DNA of 64,000 nt from Paenibacillus massiliensis 2301065 = DSM 16942 (GTDB lineage Bacteria > Bacillota > Bacilli > Paenibacillales > Paenibacillaceae). Shown piece after piece: positions 32,493 through 42,531 of this stretch. Numbering within the stretch: position 1 is the first letter of the stretch; every line of letters begins with the position of its first letter. Where the stretch lies: assembly GCF_000377505.1 (NCBI RefSeq), contig NZ_KB898188.1, positions 1-64,000 of the forward strand. Direction: 5' to 3'. The notes beneath the pieces are model-generated. The model saw only the letters and a program-made list of their open reading frames with translations, did not search any database and was not told the DNA's origin. A program made the translations under genes and the position numbers.

Positions 32493-33917
32493 TTACTTAT
32501 ACTCTTGGGTGCTCCAACCTTCATGCTTATGCCGTACCTCTGCTGATACAATCAGACCGCATTCAATCTGAATGCGAACCAGCTTTTGAATCGGAATGAC
32601 TGTGTAATCCATAGCTTGCTCCAGCTGCTCGCACAGCTCACATAGCTTCTCTAGCCCCTTCTGCCTCGCTGTCGTTAGTGCCCGAAGAGCTGCCTCATCT
32701 GCACAAGATTCTAAGGAGCCACGAGATAGGTGCTCTAGCTCGAATTCACAGGCACGAATAACCAGACCGAGAGCAAGCCCGTAATAAAAGGAGGCCACCT
32801 CAAGGCTAGTGAACAGCTGTGATACCGTCGCGGGACGATAGGCATCCGGGAGATTCTCGGCCCATTTCAGCTTGGCCGCACCGTCTTGACCACCCTGCAG
32901 CAATATTTGCTCCACCAGCTTCGCGAATGGATTGTGTTCCTGAAGCAATCGACGTACATTCCTAAGAATATCCTCCAGGTTCTGCTGCTCCCTCTGACTC
33001 TGTTCAACATGCTGTCGGATGGCCTCAACCCTTGTGATCTCGCTATCTTTCACATTTTCTATCCGTGGATCAAAAAAATAAGGCAGCTCTGTTAGGAGCG
33101 TCACACAATCTCCTGTTTGCGACAGAACGTAATCTGCGCTGCTCGTACCACAATCAAACGCCGAAGGATCGCCGCCATATTGCTCCAAATAATCGTAGGC
33201 CTGTCCGGCACTTAAATGATGATAAATCGCAGGCGCATACTCGATAACCGAGGGCGATTCGGGCTCCCCCATACTAATGGGTACCTGCTGCCTGTGAGTT
33301 GCCCCATACAAAGCTTCGAATATAGACGGCATAGGCTCAGACAAATACCAATAGGCGCCCCCAAAGCCTGTATTGTGCAAGGAATACATGAATTTGGGCT
33401 GTGTTTCCTCTATAAGTCTCATGAGCACCTCTGTCTCAGGTAACGGGCTGTCAAAGTCCAAGGTCTTATGCTTCACCGGAAAGGTCCATTCCACCTGCTC
33501 GGTGCCGACTGGGCGGAAATAATGGCGCATGTAATTGTACAGATTGAAGGGACCCTTGAACCAGCCTTCATTCAATCTTGTCCCATCAGGATCAATGCAT
33601 TTGATCATGTACCACGTATACCCCAGTTCCTCCCGCAGCTCTTGATCCTCTGCCAGCAGACGTGAAAAATATTCTATGCTCATGGCCCCAATGGGTTCAT
33701 TAGGATGAGGGCATGCGAAGCATAGTGCATTCAGTCCCCCGTTCCCAATGCGCATACAGAGAATGGGATGACCTTGTCTTGACACGCCCGCCTCGAAAAC
33801 CTTGACCACATCTGGGTATTCCTCAGCTAACCTACGGGTACTCGCGTCCAGCTCATCCACCGTCATAAAGGCCTGATAATCAGGTACACCTTCCAGAATC
33901 CGCTTCATATCCACCAT
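32493..33917 (-). CDS. M14-family zinc carboxypeptidase
   Basis: A 474-residue soluble metallopeptidase: zinc ligands in CFACPHPNEPIGAM (HxxE) and MYSLHNTGFGGAYW (His), substrate-binding residues around CIDPDGTRLNEGWF, and a late catalytic-type Glu in CVTLLTELPYFFDPR. The C-terminal 150 residues are helical and of unknown role. No signal peptide, so it acts in the cytoplasm, trimming C-terminal residues from imported peptides. It is the last gene after the peptide-transport genes, 14 bases behind the binding-protein gene. Substrate preference cannot be read off; the operon suggests products such as proline, arginine or ornithine-related residues. Confidence 0.85.
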   Translation of the reverse strand: MVDMKRILEGVPDYQAFMTVDELDASTRRLAEEYPDVVKVFEAGVSRQGHPILCMRIGNGGLNALCFACPHPNEPIGAMSIEYFSRLLAEDQELREELGYTWYMIKCIDPDGTRLNEGWFKGPFNLYNYMRHYFRPVGTEQVEWTFPVKHKTLDFDSPLPETEVLMRLIEETQPKFMYSLHNTGFGGAYWYLSEPMPSIFEALYGATHRQQVPISMGEPESPSVIEYAPAIYHHLSAGQAYDYLEQYGGDPSAFDCGTSSADYVLSQTGDCVTLLTELPYFFDPRIENVKDSEITRVEAIRQHVEQSQREQQNLEDILRNVRRLLQEHNPFAKLVEQILLQGGQDGAAKLKWAENLPDAYRPATVSQLFTSLEVASFYYGLALGLVIRACEFELEHLSRGSLESCADEAALRALTTARQKGLEKLCELCEQLEQAMDYTVIPIQKLVRIQIECGLIVSAEVRHKHEGWSTQEYK

Positions 33918-33931
33918 ACGGTCCGTCTCCT

Positions 33932-35539
33932 TTAATCTTGTATCATGCGCACATAGTTGTATTCACTGAACCCTGTATATCCTACTGCCTCTGCAGAAGC
34001 TGGATCTCCCTTGACGTATTCATGCACCGGATTCATGCTTATCCACTCCGAGACTGGATAGATCGGCATATCGTCAGACAATATCCTCTGTACCTCTTCG
34101 TAATGAACTTTGCGTGCCGTTGGAGCAGTGAGCAATGCCGCCTGTTGGAGTGCCTCATCCAATTTTGCATTGCTATATCCCATAATATTGTTCGAGCCAC
34201 TAGTGCTGACACGATTGGCAATGGCCCCTACATCCGGACCTTGATAGCCTCCCAGCATACTCATATCATAATTGCGGCCTTGAACCACTTCCTCCTGCCA
34301 AGCAGCATACTCCTTCACCTCGATCTGAACATGAATGCCTGCCTGCTGAAGCTGATCCTTAATAACCATCGCCATATCCGAAAATGTCCCGTCCTGAAAC
34401 AGCTTAAAGCTAATTGTTAAGTAATTGCCTTCCGCATCCGGCTTCAGACCTGCCTGCTCCAGCATTCGATGTGCTTTTGCCGGATCGTACTCAGGGAGCT
34501 TATACCGCTCGCTCAGCGCCCATGCATACACAGGTGACAGGAAGGAACTCGATGCCTGCCCTTGTCCTTTCATTGCTTTGTTAACAATCTCCTCGTTATT
34601 CAGGGCGTATGCTATAGCTTGACGGACCTCTGGCTGGTCAAACGGAGGCTTTGCCGTATTGAAGACGAGATAATACCTGGAAGGGAAGACTTTCTTGGTA
34701 ATGTTAATATCCCCGCGTTCCTCCATGCGTGTGACTTCCGTGATGGGTGGATCTGTACCGAATATATCTAGCTCACCGTTGTAGAACGCCTGTACCATAG
34801 TATTAGGATCAGGCATAATGGAGAATACCAGACGGTCAACGGACGGAATTTGACCAAAATATTGCTCATTGCGCTCCAGAATCAGCTTGACTCCTGGCGT
34901 ATATTCCTTGAATTTGAACGGCCCTGTACCGATAGGAGAAATGCGGGTACCTGAATCCCATTGCTCGCCCTGATAAATATGCTCAGGCATAATGAATGTA
35001 GCATACCATGCCAGATAGCCGAGAAAGGTTGCATCTGGATGCTTCAGGGTGAGTATAGCTGTGTGTGGGTCTGGTGTACGGACCGATTGAAGGCTACTCA
35101 GATTGTCAACCGCTGCACCCTTTTGCTCCATAATCGAGTCCAGCGTAAATTTTACATCCTGCGAGGTGAACGGCTGTCCATCATGCCAGACGACTCCCTC
35201 CTGCAGCTCGAAAGTGATTTCTTTGCCATCCTTAGATACCGTCCATGACCTGGCCAGATCAGGAATGATTTCTTGATTATTATTCAATTTAATAAGACGG
35301 CTGTAGATATTTTGAGCAGGAGCATAGAAATAGTCATCTGGACGCGCATCTGGATTGAACGTCTGTGGCTCTCCCGGCATCCCAACAACCACGGTGTTAC
35401 TCCGGCCTGGTCCAGCTAACTTTTCATCTTGTCTAACTTCACCAGCTTCATCATTTGGGCCCCCACTACTGCAGCCTGCCACAAGCACAAGCATGCCAAT
35501 TACCAGCCAATTGCGAATCGTCAATGCTCCCATCCTCAA
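33932..35539 (-). CDS. peptide ABC transporter substrate-binding lipoprotein
   Basis: A 535-residue extracytoplasmic binding protein of family 5 (DppA/OppA). Lipobox LVAGC near residue 21; then FNPDARPDDYFYAPAQNIYS, SRLIKLNNNQEIIPDLARSW, VVWHDGQPFTSQDVKFTLDS and IGTGPFKFKEYTPGVKLIL, all typical. I choose TTG 35539 because AAAAGGAG lies seven bases upstream; an ATG two codons later is an alternative. It delivers peptides to the permease encoded by the genes upstream. It ends 14 bases before the M14 peptidase gene. Confidence 0.9.
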   Translation of the reverse strand: MRMGALTIRNWLVIGMLVLVAGCSSGGPNDEAGEVRQDEKLAGPGRSNTVVVGMPGEPQTFNPDARPDDYFYAPAQNIYSRLIKLNNNQEIIPDLARSWTVSKDGKEITFELQEGVVWHDGQPFTSQDVKFTLDSIMEQKGAAVDNLSSLQSVRTPDPHTAILTLKHPDATFLGYLAWYATFIMPEHIYQGEQWDSGTRISPIGTGPFKFKEYTPGVKLILERNEQYFGQIPSVDRLVFSIMPDPNTMVQAFYNGELDIFGTDPPITEVTRMEERGDINITKKVFPSRYYLVFNTAKPPFDQPEVRQAIAYALNNEEIVNKAMKGQGQASSSFLSPVYAWALSERYKLPEYDPAKAHRMLEQAGLKPDAEGNYLTISFKLFQDGTFSDMAMVIKDQLQQAGIHVQIEVKEYAAWQEEVVQGRNYDMSMLGGYQGPDVGAIANRVSTSGSNNIMGYSNAKLDEALQQAALLTAPTARKVHYEEVQRILSDDMPIYPVSEWISMNPVHEYVKGDPASAEAVGYTGFSEYNYVRMIQD

Positions 35540-35663
35540 GACCTCACTCCTTTTATTAGCATTACATAGAGCCATTCAAGGCTATCCATCCTGAAAAAAG
35601 TTGCAGTACAGCGGTCGCATCGTCACATGATCGTATGCTCCTGCTCCATCTGTGAGCTCAAGC

Positions 35664-36530
35664 TCATCCAAGTCCAGCGGCAGACAGCAGCGCTTGCGTA
35701 TAGGGATGCTTCGGCGTCTCAAACACCTCTTTGGTAGAGCCGATCTCCACGATCCGGCCTTGGCTCATGACTCCCACGCGATCAGCCAGCCAGCGGGCAG
35801 CTCGGATATCATGACTAATGAAGATCATGCTCATCTGCTGACTGCGGACAAGGTTCACAAGCATTCGCATCATATCCGCCCGGATGGATACATCGAGCAT
35901 GGAGAATGGCTCATCTGCAAGCAGCACCTGCGGCTGAAGCAGCATAGAGCGTAAAATGGAGATACGCTGTAGCTGACCGCCAGATAACTCATGGGGGTAA
36001 CGGTATATATACTCATGAGCAGGGTTAAATCCATATCGTTTCATATGGTCAATACATTGATGAAGCCTTTCGTCATCACTGGCACCGATTTGGTGAAGCC
36101 TTAGAGCATCTAGCAGAATAGCAGCTATGTTAAGCCGCGGATCGAAGGTATCAAATGGATTTTGGAAAATCAGCTGTACCCGGCGTCGGAACGCCAGTCG
36201 ATCTCTGCGATAGACGACTGGTACGGGTTCACCTCCCAGCTCAGTCCAGCCCGCGCTGGGATGATCAAGTCTAGCCAGTAGCTTGGCAAGTGTAGACTTG
36301 CCACTCCCACTCTCCCCGATCAAGGCAAGAATCTCTCCCTCGTACAGCGAGAAGCTAACCCCTTCCAAAGCCTTCTTCCATAGCAGCTTCTTCATGCTCT
36401 CCCTGCTTCCTCCACCCACCCACGACAGCAGACTATTCTTATTACGTAATCGGAAAACCTTCGTGATGTGAAATGCCTGTAAAATGACTCGTCGATCTGT
36501 ATCTTGTAATGTCGGCTCGTTATATTCCAT
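35664..36530 (-). CDS. peptide ABC transporter ATP-binding protein (OppF/DppF-like)
   Basis: A 288-residue ATPase: Walker A in LALIGESGSGKSTLAKLL, Q-loop LIFQNPFDTFDPR, signature HELSGGQLQRISILRSM, Walker B VLLADEPFSMLD, H-loop FISHDIRAARWLADRV, and the C-terminal oligopeptide-transporter tail (ETPKHPYTQALLSA). It overlaps the end of the partner ATPase gene by 11 bases. With that partner it energises peptide uptake. Confidence 0.92.
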   Translation of the reverse strand: MEYNEPTLQDTDRRVILQAFHITKVFRLRNKNSLLSWVGGGSRESMKKLLWKKALEGVSFSLYEGEILALIGESGSGKSTLAKLLARLDHPSAGWTELGGEPVPVVYRRDRLAFRRRVQLIFQNPFDTFDPRLNIAAILLDALRLHQIGASDDERLHQCIDHMKRYGFNPAHEYIYRYPHELSGGQLQRISILRSMLLQPQVLLADEPFSMLDVSIRADMMRMLVNLVRSQQMSMIFISHDIRAARWLADRVGVMSQGRIVEIGSTKEVFETPKHPYTQALLSAAGLG

Positions 36531-37491
36531 GACAAGCCACCCGCCTTGTGCTGGAATACCACCGGTCCTTCGGCTGATATTCTAGACATGTGGAAGTTAC
36601 ATACGAACAGCGTCCAGCATATACGCAGCCACGAGGTGATGAATCCATGTCAGTAAGTATTTCAGGCATAGCCCCATGCATTGTACGTGGAGTACACTCT
36701 TCGTCTATGCCGTGAGCGAAAACCAGTGAATTTATCAAATCCTGTGTATACGGATGAAGGGGTCTCTGAAGCACCTCGGTCACAGATCCGTATTCCACAA
36801 GCCGTCCAGCATACATCACAGCTATGTTGTTGCAGGATGTCGCCACGACCGACATGTCATGAGTTATCATCATTCGGGATATTCCGTGCGCCCGCTCCAT
36901 TTGCAATAGCATCTGCAGAATATACTCCTGCGTAATTGCATCCAGCGCCGTAGTGGCTTCATCCATAATGAGCAGCTTCGGTCTGTGCATAAGACCAAGT
37001 GCAATGGAGACACGCTGTAGCATCCCTCCAGATAGCTCGTAGGGATATTGGTAATAGACTGAGCTGGACAGCCGTACCAGACTCAGTAAATCCATGATGT
37101 TGCCTTTGAGCTGTTTTTGGCTCAACCCGGGTTCATGCTGCCGTAGAATATCTGACATTTGCCATCCAATGCGATGCACCGGGCTAAGCACATTCATGGA
37201 TTGCTGGGGCACAACAGCGATCTCCTTCCAACGGATACGAGCCAGCTGCTCCTCAGACATTCTAAGAAGATCCATTCCTTGGAACCGTATATCTCCTTCT
37301 ACTTGCGTGGATTTTTGTGGTAGTAAACGCAGCACGGCCATGGCTAGTGTTGTTTTGCCTGAACCTGATTCTCCCACGATTCCGATGGAATCCTGTTCGT
37401 CCAGCTTGAGCGAGACCTGCTCCACAGCAGTACTTGCCCTGGTACCCATGTGATAGGACACGTACACATCCTTTAGCTGCAGCAATGTCAC
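36520..37491 (-). CDS. peptide ABC transporter ATP-binding protein (OppD/DppD-like)
   Basis: A 323-residue ATPase with Walker A (GIVGESGSGKTTLAMAVL), Q-loop (VVPQQSMNVLSPVHRIG), a signature reading YELSGGMLQRVSIALGL (M for the usual Q, common in DppD proteins), Walker B (LLIMDEATTALD) and H-loop (MITHDMSVVA). A cysteine-bearing tail (GCVYAGRCSYVTSTC) resembles the iron-sulphur motif of DppD-type subunits. Lies 12 bases after the permease gene. Confidence 0.92.
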   Translation of the reverse strand: MTLLQLKDVYVSYHMGTRASTAVEQVSLKLDEQDSIGIVGESGSGKTTLAMAVLRLLPQKSTQVEGDIRFQGMDLLRMSEEQLARIRWKEIAVVPQQSMNVLSPVHRIGWQMSDILRQHEPGLSQKQLKGNIMDLLSLVRLSSSVYYQYPYELSGGMLQRVSIALGLMHRPKLLIMDEATTALDAITQEYILQMLLQMERAHGISRMMITHDMSVVATSCNNIAVMYAGRLVEYGSVTEVLQRPLHPYTQDLINSLVFAHGIDEECTPRTMHGAMPEILTDMDSSPRGCVYAGRCSYVTSTCLEYQPKDRWYSSTRRVACHGI

Positions 37492-37503
37492 TCATCTCCT
37501 CCC

Positions 37504-38403
37504 CTATCTTTCGCCCCACGGTCCGCTCTCCTGTCTCGGATTTAGCAGCCGCTGAAGACCATCTCCGATCAGATAAAAGGATAAGACTGTCAGCATGATC
37601 ATCAGACCTGGAGCTATTGAAATCCACCAGCCTGTAGTCAAATAGGCTTGTCCGCTATACACCATCCGTCCCCAGCTTATGGCACCAGCATCCCCTAGCC
37701 CCAGAAAGCTCAGGCTCGATTCCATAACGATGGCTACAGAAATATTTGTGGTGGTATTGACCAGGACAGGAGCTATAGCGTTGGGTAGAATATGTCTGAA
37801 GAGAATGGCAGCACGGCTCTTCCCAATGGCTATCAGGCTCAACACGAAGGTTCGCTCTCTTAGCGACAGGGTCTGCGCCCTCATGATCCGTGCATTGCTG
37901 GCCCAGCTAGTGAGACCGATAACGAGCATCAAATGGACCATACTTCCACCGAACATCGCAACCACAATCAACACGAGGAAGAAGGTTGGAAGCATCAGAA
38001 CCAGATTGTTCAGCTCCGACAGCACGATATCGATCCGTCCTCCATAATAGCCTGCTAACCCTCCAACGACGGTTCCGATTACAGCAGAGACGGATGCCGC
38101 CACTAGCCCAATCAGTAATGAGGTTCGTGCGCCATACAAAAGCATACTAAAGATATCCCGTCCTAGTCCGTCTGTACCCATCCAATGCTCACGTCCCGGG
38201 GGAGCGATCAGTTCATCAGCTAGAGCAAATGGATCATGTGTGGCCAGCCATGGCGCACCTGCTGCCATGCACAGAATGATGCTCAGACCCATCAGCCCCA
38301 GTCGAAGCTGCAGTATACGACGAAATTGCAACAGCACTCTGCGATGCAAACCCTGTGGAGGTCCAGCTTGTCCACTTCGCTGAGAGGCAGCAATGCAGTT
38401 CAT
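37504..38403 (-). CDS. peptide ABC transporter permease (OppC/DppC-like)
   Basis: A 299-residue membrane protein: N-terminal helix (LGLMGLSIILCMAAGAPWLA), then the OppC features LIAPPGREHWMGTDGLGRDI and FSMLLYGARTSLLIGLVAAS, the EAA loop (ARIMRAQTLSLRERTFVLS... then IGKSRAAILFRHILPNAIAP) and LSFLGLGDAGAISWGRM. About six helices. The best ribosome site (GGAGGG) is roughly 20 bases from the ATG, so the start is less certain than for its neighbours. Confidence 0.9.
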   Translation of the reverse strand: MNCIAASQRSGQAGPPQGLHRRVLLQFRRILQLRLGLMGLSIILCMAAGAPWLATHDPFALADELIAPPGREHWMGTDGLGRDIFSMLLYGARTSLLIGLVAASVSAVIGTVVGGLAGYYGGRIDIVLSELNNLVLMLPTFFLVLIVVAMFGGSMVHLMLVIGLTSWASNARIMRAQTLSLRERTFVLSLIAIGKSRAAILFRHILPNAIAPVLVNTTTNISVAIVMESSLSFLGLGDAGAISWGRMVYSGQAYLTTGWWISIAPGLMIMLTVLSFYLIGDGLQRLLNPRQESGPWGER

Positions 38404-38437
38404 ACAGCCCGCATGTCATGCTTCCCTCCTTCATTCT

Positions 38438-39412
38438 TCATATGGATTGACTGTAACGTATTCTGGGATCAATCCACGCGCTTACAATATCCATCAGCAG
38501 CATGGAGACGGCGACCGATATGGACAATATCAAATATAAGCCCATCAGCAACGGATAATCCCTGCGTGAAATGGCGTTCATCATGAAGCTTCCCATACCT
38601 GGCCAAGAAAAAACGATTTCCACCATAGCTACTCCTGTAACAATGAAGGCCAGACTCATCCCAAAGAGATGAATAGTAGGAAGAAGAGCATTCCGCAATA
38701 CATATTTGTGAAAAATCCGACTCTCCTTCATCCCTGTTGCACGCAGCATGAGGACATAATCTTCGGTCATGACCTGAAGAGCGGAAGCACGGGCAATCCT
38801 AAAGAAATACGGCACATTACCCAAAATCAGGGTCAAGGCAGGTAAGCATAAATGACGTAATACATCCAAGACATATGTGAAGCCCTCATGCTCGGTCCGC
38901 ATATCCACCATTCCAGCCGTTGGTAGCCATTGCAGTGTGGATGCGAACAATAGAATACTCATCATGCCTAACCAAAATGTGGGGATAGCATCGAATACAT
39001 ACGTTAAGGCACAAATGACAGAATCCTGTCTTGAGCCTGACCTACGCGCACAATACATGCCGAGGACAGTACCGATCACGAGCGAGCATATCACTGTAGT
39101 AAGTGTCAGCAGCAGCGTTGGTCCCACACGTTCACGAATCATCTCAGCTACAGGCCTTCCGCTAAGCATAGATTCCCCAAGGTCACCTTGTAGCAGATTG
39201 GCGGCATAATATGCCAGTTGTGTCGTAATGGGCTGATCCAATCCATATTTGTCGCGAAGAGCTGCTTCGGCTTGCGGTGATGGGTTATCCTTTCCGGACA
39301 AGATACGGATGGGGTCTCCAGGAGCCAAGTAGGTCAGTATAAAATTCAATACGATGGCAACGACCACAACCAGCGCTCCAGTCGCCAGCCTTCTTGATAC
39401 ATAGGTAACCAA
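38438..39412 (-). CDS. peptide ABC transporter permease (OppB/DppB-like)
   Basis: A 324-residue membrane protein with the OppB hallmarks: N-terminal helix VVVVAIVLNFILTYLAPGDP, SGKDNPSPQAEAALRDKYGL, then DAIPTFWLGMMSILLFASTL, the EAA loop (ATGMKESRIFHKYVLRNALL) and a final helix GLYLILSISVAVSMLLMDIV, YAWIDPRIRY-type end. Starts at TTG 39412 with GGAGGAG seven to eight bases upstream. First gene of the transporter set; the 219-base gap before it (39413-39631) contains a stem-loop (GAAATC..GATTTC, 39509-39542) but no clear promoter. Confidence 0.92.
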   Translation of the reverse strand: MVTYVSRRLATGALVVVVAIVLNFILTYLAPGDPIRILSGKDNPSPQAEAALRDKYGLDQPITTQLAYYAANLLQGDLGESMLSGRPVAEMIRERVGPTLLLTLTTVICSLVIGTVLGMYCARRSGSRQDSVICALTYVFDAIPTFWLGMMSILLFASTLQWLPTAGMVDMRTEHEGFTYVLDVLRHLCLPALTLILGNVPYFFRIARASALQVMTEDYVLMLRATGMKESRIFHKYVLRNALLPTIHLFGMSLAFIVTGVAMVEIVFSWPGMGSFMMNAISRRDYPLLMGLYLILSISVAVSMLLMDIVSAWIDPRIRYSQSI

Positions 39413-39631
39413 GTGTTCTCCTCCTTACGATCCGAAATGGATATAACGACAAGGTTCAGTGCGCAGCCCTTGCGAGGGTCGTCTGCAGCAGCCTTTTCTG
39501 TGCATAGCGAAATCCCCGACATTGTGGGCTGCCGGAGATTTCATTGTATGAAGATATACACTTGCAGAAAGGCAAGCGTCCATTCTCGGTTACTCTACAC
39601 ACCCGAGTAGACGCAATACTTTTTTACATCC

Positions 39632-41179
39632 CTATAATAGTTCGGATACCAGCTTAAGCTGGGTGAACTGCAGTAAATAATCCGGTCCACCCGCTTTGGA
39701 ATCTGTACCTGACATGTTGAAGCCGCCGAAAGGGTGTACGCCGACCAGCGCCCCTGTACATTTGCGATTAAAGTATAGATTCCCCACATGGAACTGCCTG
39801 CGTGCCAGCTCCAGATGGTCGCGATTACGGGAGAATACGGCCCCAGTCAGTCCATAATCTGTCCCATTAGCAACCTCAAGGGCTTGCATGAAGCTATCTA
39901 CCTTGCTAAAGGCTAATACCGGTCCGAAGATTTCCTCCTGCATCAGCGCAGCAGTCGGAGGTACGTCGGCAAAGATCGTAGGCTCTACAAAATAGCCACC
40001 CTCCCCGGCCTTGCCCCCACCTGCAACGAGCCTTCCCTCCATATGTCCCTGCTCAATATACTTCAGTATGCTGTTGTAGGCCGCAGCATCAATAACAGGA
40101 CCCAGCGAGCTGCTAGCGTCCAGAGCATCTCCTACCTGAAGGGCCAGTGTAAGCTCCGTACAGCGTGCTAGCACCACATCATACACGTCAGCATGTACGA
40201 TGGCCCGTGAGCAAGCGGAGCACTTCTGACCCGAGAAGCCAAAGGCCGAGGCCACAATTGCACGTGCGGCAGCCTCCAGGTCAGCTGAGTCATCCACGAT
40301 AATCGCATCCTTGCCACCCAACTCGCCCACGAACCGCTTCAGCCATTTTTGCCCCGGCCCTGTCCGGGCGGATTGCTCGAATATCCGTAGCCCCACCTCT
40401 CTGGAGCCTGTAAAAGAGATGAAGCGAGTCAAAGGATGAGATACCAGCAGATCACCAATCTCCGCGCCACTTCCGGGGAGATACTGCACGACCCCTGACG
40501 GCATTCCCACCTCCTCAAGCAGTTCCACGAACTTATAGGCGACTACTGGCGTCGCGCTGGCAGGCTTCAACACGACCGTATTACCCGTCACGACGGCAGC
40601 CATCGTCATGCCAGCCATAATTGCCAGCGGGAAATTCCACGGTGAGATCACTACGCCTACACCAAGCGGAATATACTGTAGCTCGTTATCCTCACCAGAA
40701 TACGGGATCAATCTCGCCGTAGCCCACGCATTCATGTCCAATGCCTGCCGTGCATAGTACTCCATGAAATCAATGGCTTCCGCAGTATCCGCATCGGCTT
40801 CGGCACGGGTCTTGCCCGCCTCCAGCATTAACCAGGCTGTGAACTCATGCTTGCGACGACGCAGAGCTGCCGCGGCCTTCAGCAGCAGTCGAGCCCGTTG
40901 CTCCACAGACACACGGGACCAGGATTCGAATACTACAGCTGCATGCTGAAGTGCCTCCTCCGCTAGTCCTGCATCAGCCTTGGAGACACGGCCTACGATT
41001 TCTGCCGAACGGGAAGGATTAAGCGAATCGAAGGTCTCTGTCTCAATGCGCCTGCCCCCCACGATCAGCGGATAGACCTGACCTATATCTGTTCGTGCCA
41101 GCCTGACGGCTTCTTCGAGGGCCATGTGTTGTGCGGATAGCGTAAAATCCGTGAAGGGTTCTGGGCGATAGGGGATCAT
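39632..41179 (-). CDS. rocA: 1-pyrroline-5-carboxylate dehydrogenase
   Basis: A 515-residue NAD-dependent aldehyde dehydrogenase that oxidises P5C to glutamate, closing proline, arginine and ornithine breakdown. Motifs: ISPWNFPLAIMAGMTMAAVV, GNTVVLKPASATPVVAYKFV, FTGSREVGLRI, ELGGKDAIIVDDSADLEAAA (general base Glu), FGFSGQKCSACSRAIVHADV (nucleophile Cys) and EEIFGPVLAFSKV, and the P5CDH-type FGGFNMSGTDSKAGGPDYLL ending. Length is that of the free-standing Bacillus enzyme. Downstream of the ornithine aminotransferase and proline dehydrogenase genes, which both supply P5C. Confidence 0.95.
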   Translation of the reverse strand: MIPYRPEPFTDFTLSAQHMALEEAVRLARTDIGQVYPLIVGGRRIETETFDSLNPSRSAEIVGRVSKADAGLAEEALQHAAVVFESWSRVSVEQRARLLLKAAAALRRRKHEFTAWLMLEAGKTRAEADADTAEAIDFMEYYARQALDMNAWATARLIPYSGEDNELQYIPLGVGVVISPWNFPLAIMAGMTMAAVVTGNTVVLKPASATPVVAYKFVELLEEVGMPSGVVQYLPGSGAEIGDLLVSHPLTRFISFTGSREVGLRIFEQSARTGPGQKWLKRFVGELGGKDAIIVDDSADLEAAARAIVASAFGFSGQKCSACSRAIVHADVYDVVLARCTELTLALQVGDALDASSSLGPVIDAAAYNSILKYIEQGHMEGRLVAGGGKAGEGGYFVEPTIFADVPPTAALMQEEIFGPVLAFSKVDSFMQALEVANGTDYGLTGAVFSRNRDHLELARRQFHVGNLYFNRKCTGALVGVHPFGGFNMSGTDSKAGGPDYLLQFTQLKLVSELL

Positions 41180-41326
41180 TGCTTATAACCACCTTTCCAT
41201 GAATATGGATTACAAAATGATAGCAGGTCCCCGTTATCTACGAGCATACCTGCATTCCTGCTCGAACAATCGGCTTTTTGCCAGCAGGATTTCTGCTTAT
41301 ACAGCCCTTGACTTCCGGGCTTCTTC

Positions 41327-42517
41327 CTACCTAAATAATTGCTCCACACGTTTGGCTGCGAAGTCCATCTCCGCCTCCGTAATCACTAGCGGAGGAGCCA
41401 GACGAATGACCCGTTCACGCGTTTCCTTACACAGCAGACCTGTCTGCTGAAGTCGCTCACAGTAAGGTCTTGCAGGCCCCTTGGTCTCCACTGCGATGAA
41501 CAGCCCACGACCACGTACCTCAACCAGCTCAGGATGCTGGATCTGTCTTAATCGCTTCAGCAGCAGCTCTCCCAACCGCAACGAGCGATCAGCGAGCTGT
41601 TCATCTTCGATGACCTGCAGCGCAGCCACAGCTACGGCACTCGCCAGTGGATTCCCGCCGAACGTAGAACCATGGGAGCCTGGCTCGAATACCTCCAGAA
41701 TGTCCCGATTGGCTGCTACCGCCGAGACAGGGAGCACGCCGCCTCCCAGCGCTTTTCCTAACATGTACACATCAGGCTCTACCTGCTCCCAATCACAGGC
41801 AAAACGCTTGCCAGTACGTCCGAAGCCCGTCTGAATCTCATCTGCCAGCCACAGAACCCCATGCTCGGTGCAGAGCTTGCGAACTTGCTGCAAGTAGCCC
41901 TGCGGTGGAATGATGATCCCTGCCTCTCCCTGAATGGGTTCCATCAAAAAAGCAGCTGTATTAGGCGTGATCGCCTGCTCCAGAGCCCGTGCATCTCCAT
42001 AAGGGATGGGTTTGAAGCCCGGTATGAACGGGCCGAAATCCTGACGATAAGCTGCTTCCGAGGATAGAGAGGTTGCCGTCAATGTCCTGCCATGAAAATT
42101 CCCATGACATACAATAATCTCTGCTTGTTGATCCGCTATGCCCTTCGTCCGATACCCCCAACGTCTAGCTGCCTTGATCGCTGTCTCAACAGCCTCCACA
42201 CCTGTGTTCATGGGTAAAATCATTTCCTTGCCCGTGTAGGCTGTCAGCTTAGCAAGCAGCTCTGCAAGTGGCTCATTGTAGAAAGCACGTGAGGTGAGTG
42301 TCACACGCTCCGCCTGCTGCTTCAGTGCCTCAATGATTCGTGGATGCCGATGACCCTGGTTCAGTGCTGAATAGCCGCTTAGCATATCCATGTAGCGCCG
42401 ACCATCCGGGTCCTCGACCCATACACCTTCGGCCTTCGCTATGACGATGGGCAGAGGGTGATAATTATGTGCTCCAAGCTGCTCTGTCTGCTCCATAATC
42501 TGTCTTGCCCGCCCCAT
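41327..42517 (-). CDS. rocD: ornithine aminotransferase
   Basis: A 396-residue PLP enzyme converting ornithine plus 2-oxoglutarate to glutamate semialdehyde/P5C. Motifs: [119 protein letters not shown] (PLP lysine) and [23 protein letters not shown] 42517 has AGGAG eight bases upstream; longer in-frame starts run into the proline dehydrogenase gene. Ends 147 bases before the P5C dehydrogenase gene, with no clear terminator between. Confidence 0.95.
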   Translation of the reverse strand: MGRARQIMEQTEQLGAHNYHPLPIVIAKAEGVWVEDPDGRRYMDMLSGYSALNQGHRHPRIIEALKQQAERVTLTSRAFYNEPLAELLAKLTAYTGKEMILPMNTGVEAVETAIKAARRWGYRTKGIADQQAEIIVCHGNFHGRTLTATSLSSEAAYRQDFGPFIPGFKPIPYGDARALEQAITPNTAAFLMEPIQGEAGIIIPPQGYLQQVRKLCTEHGVLWLADEIQTGFGRTGKRFACDWEQVEPDVYMLGKALGGGVLPVSAVAANRDILEVFEPGSHGSTFGGNPLASAVAVAALQVIEDEQLADRSLRLGELLLKRLRQIQHPELVEVRGRGLFIAVETKGPARPYCERLQQTGLLCKETRERVIRLAPPLVITEAEMDFAAKRVEQLFR

Positions 42518-42531
42518 GCCACCCACTCCTT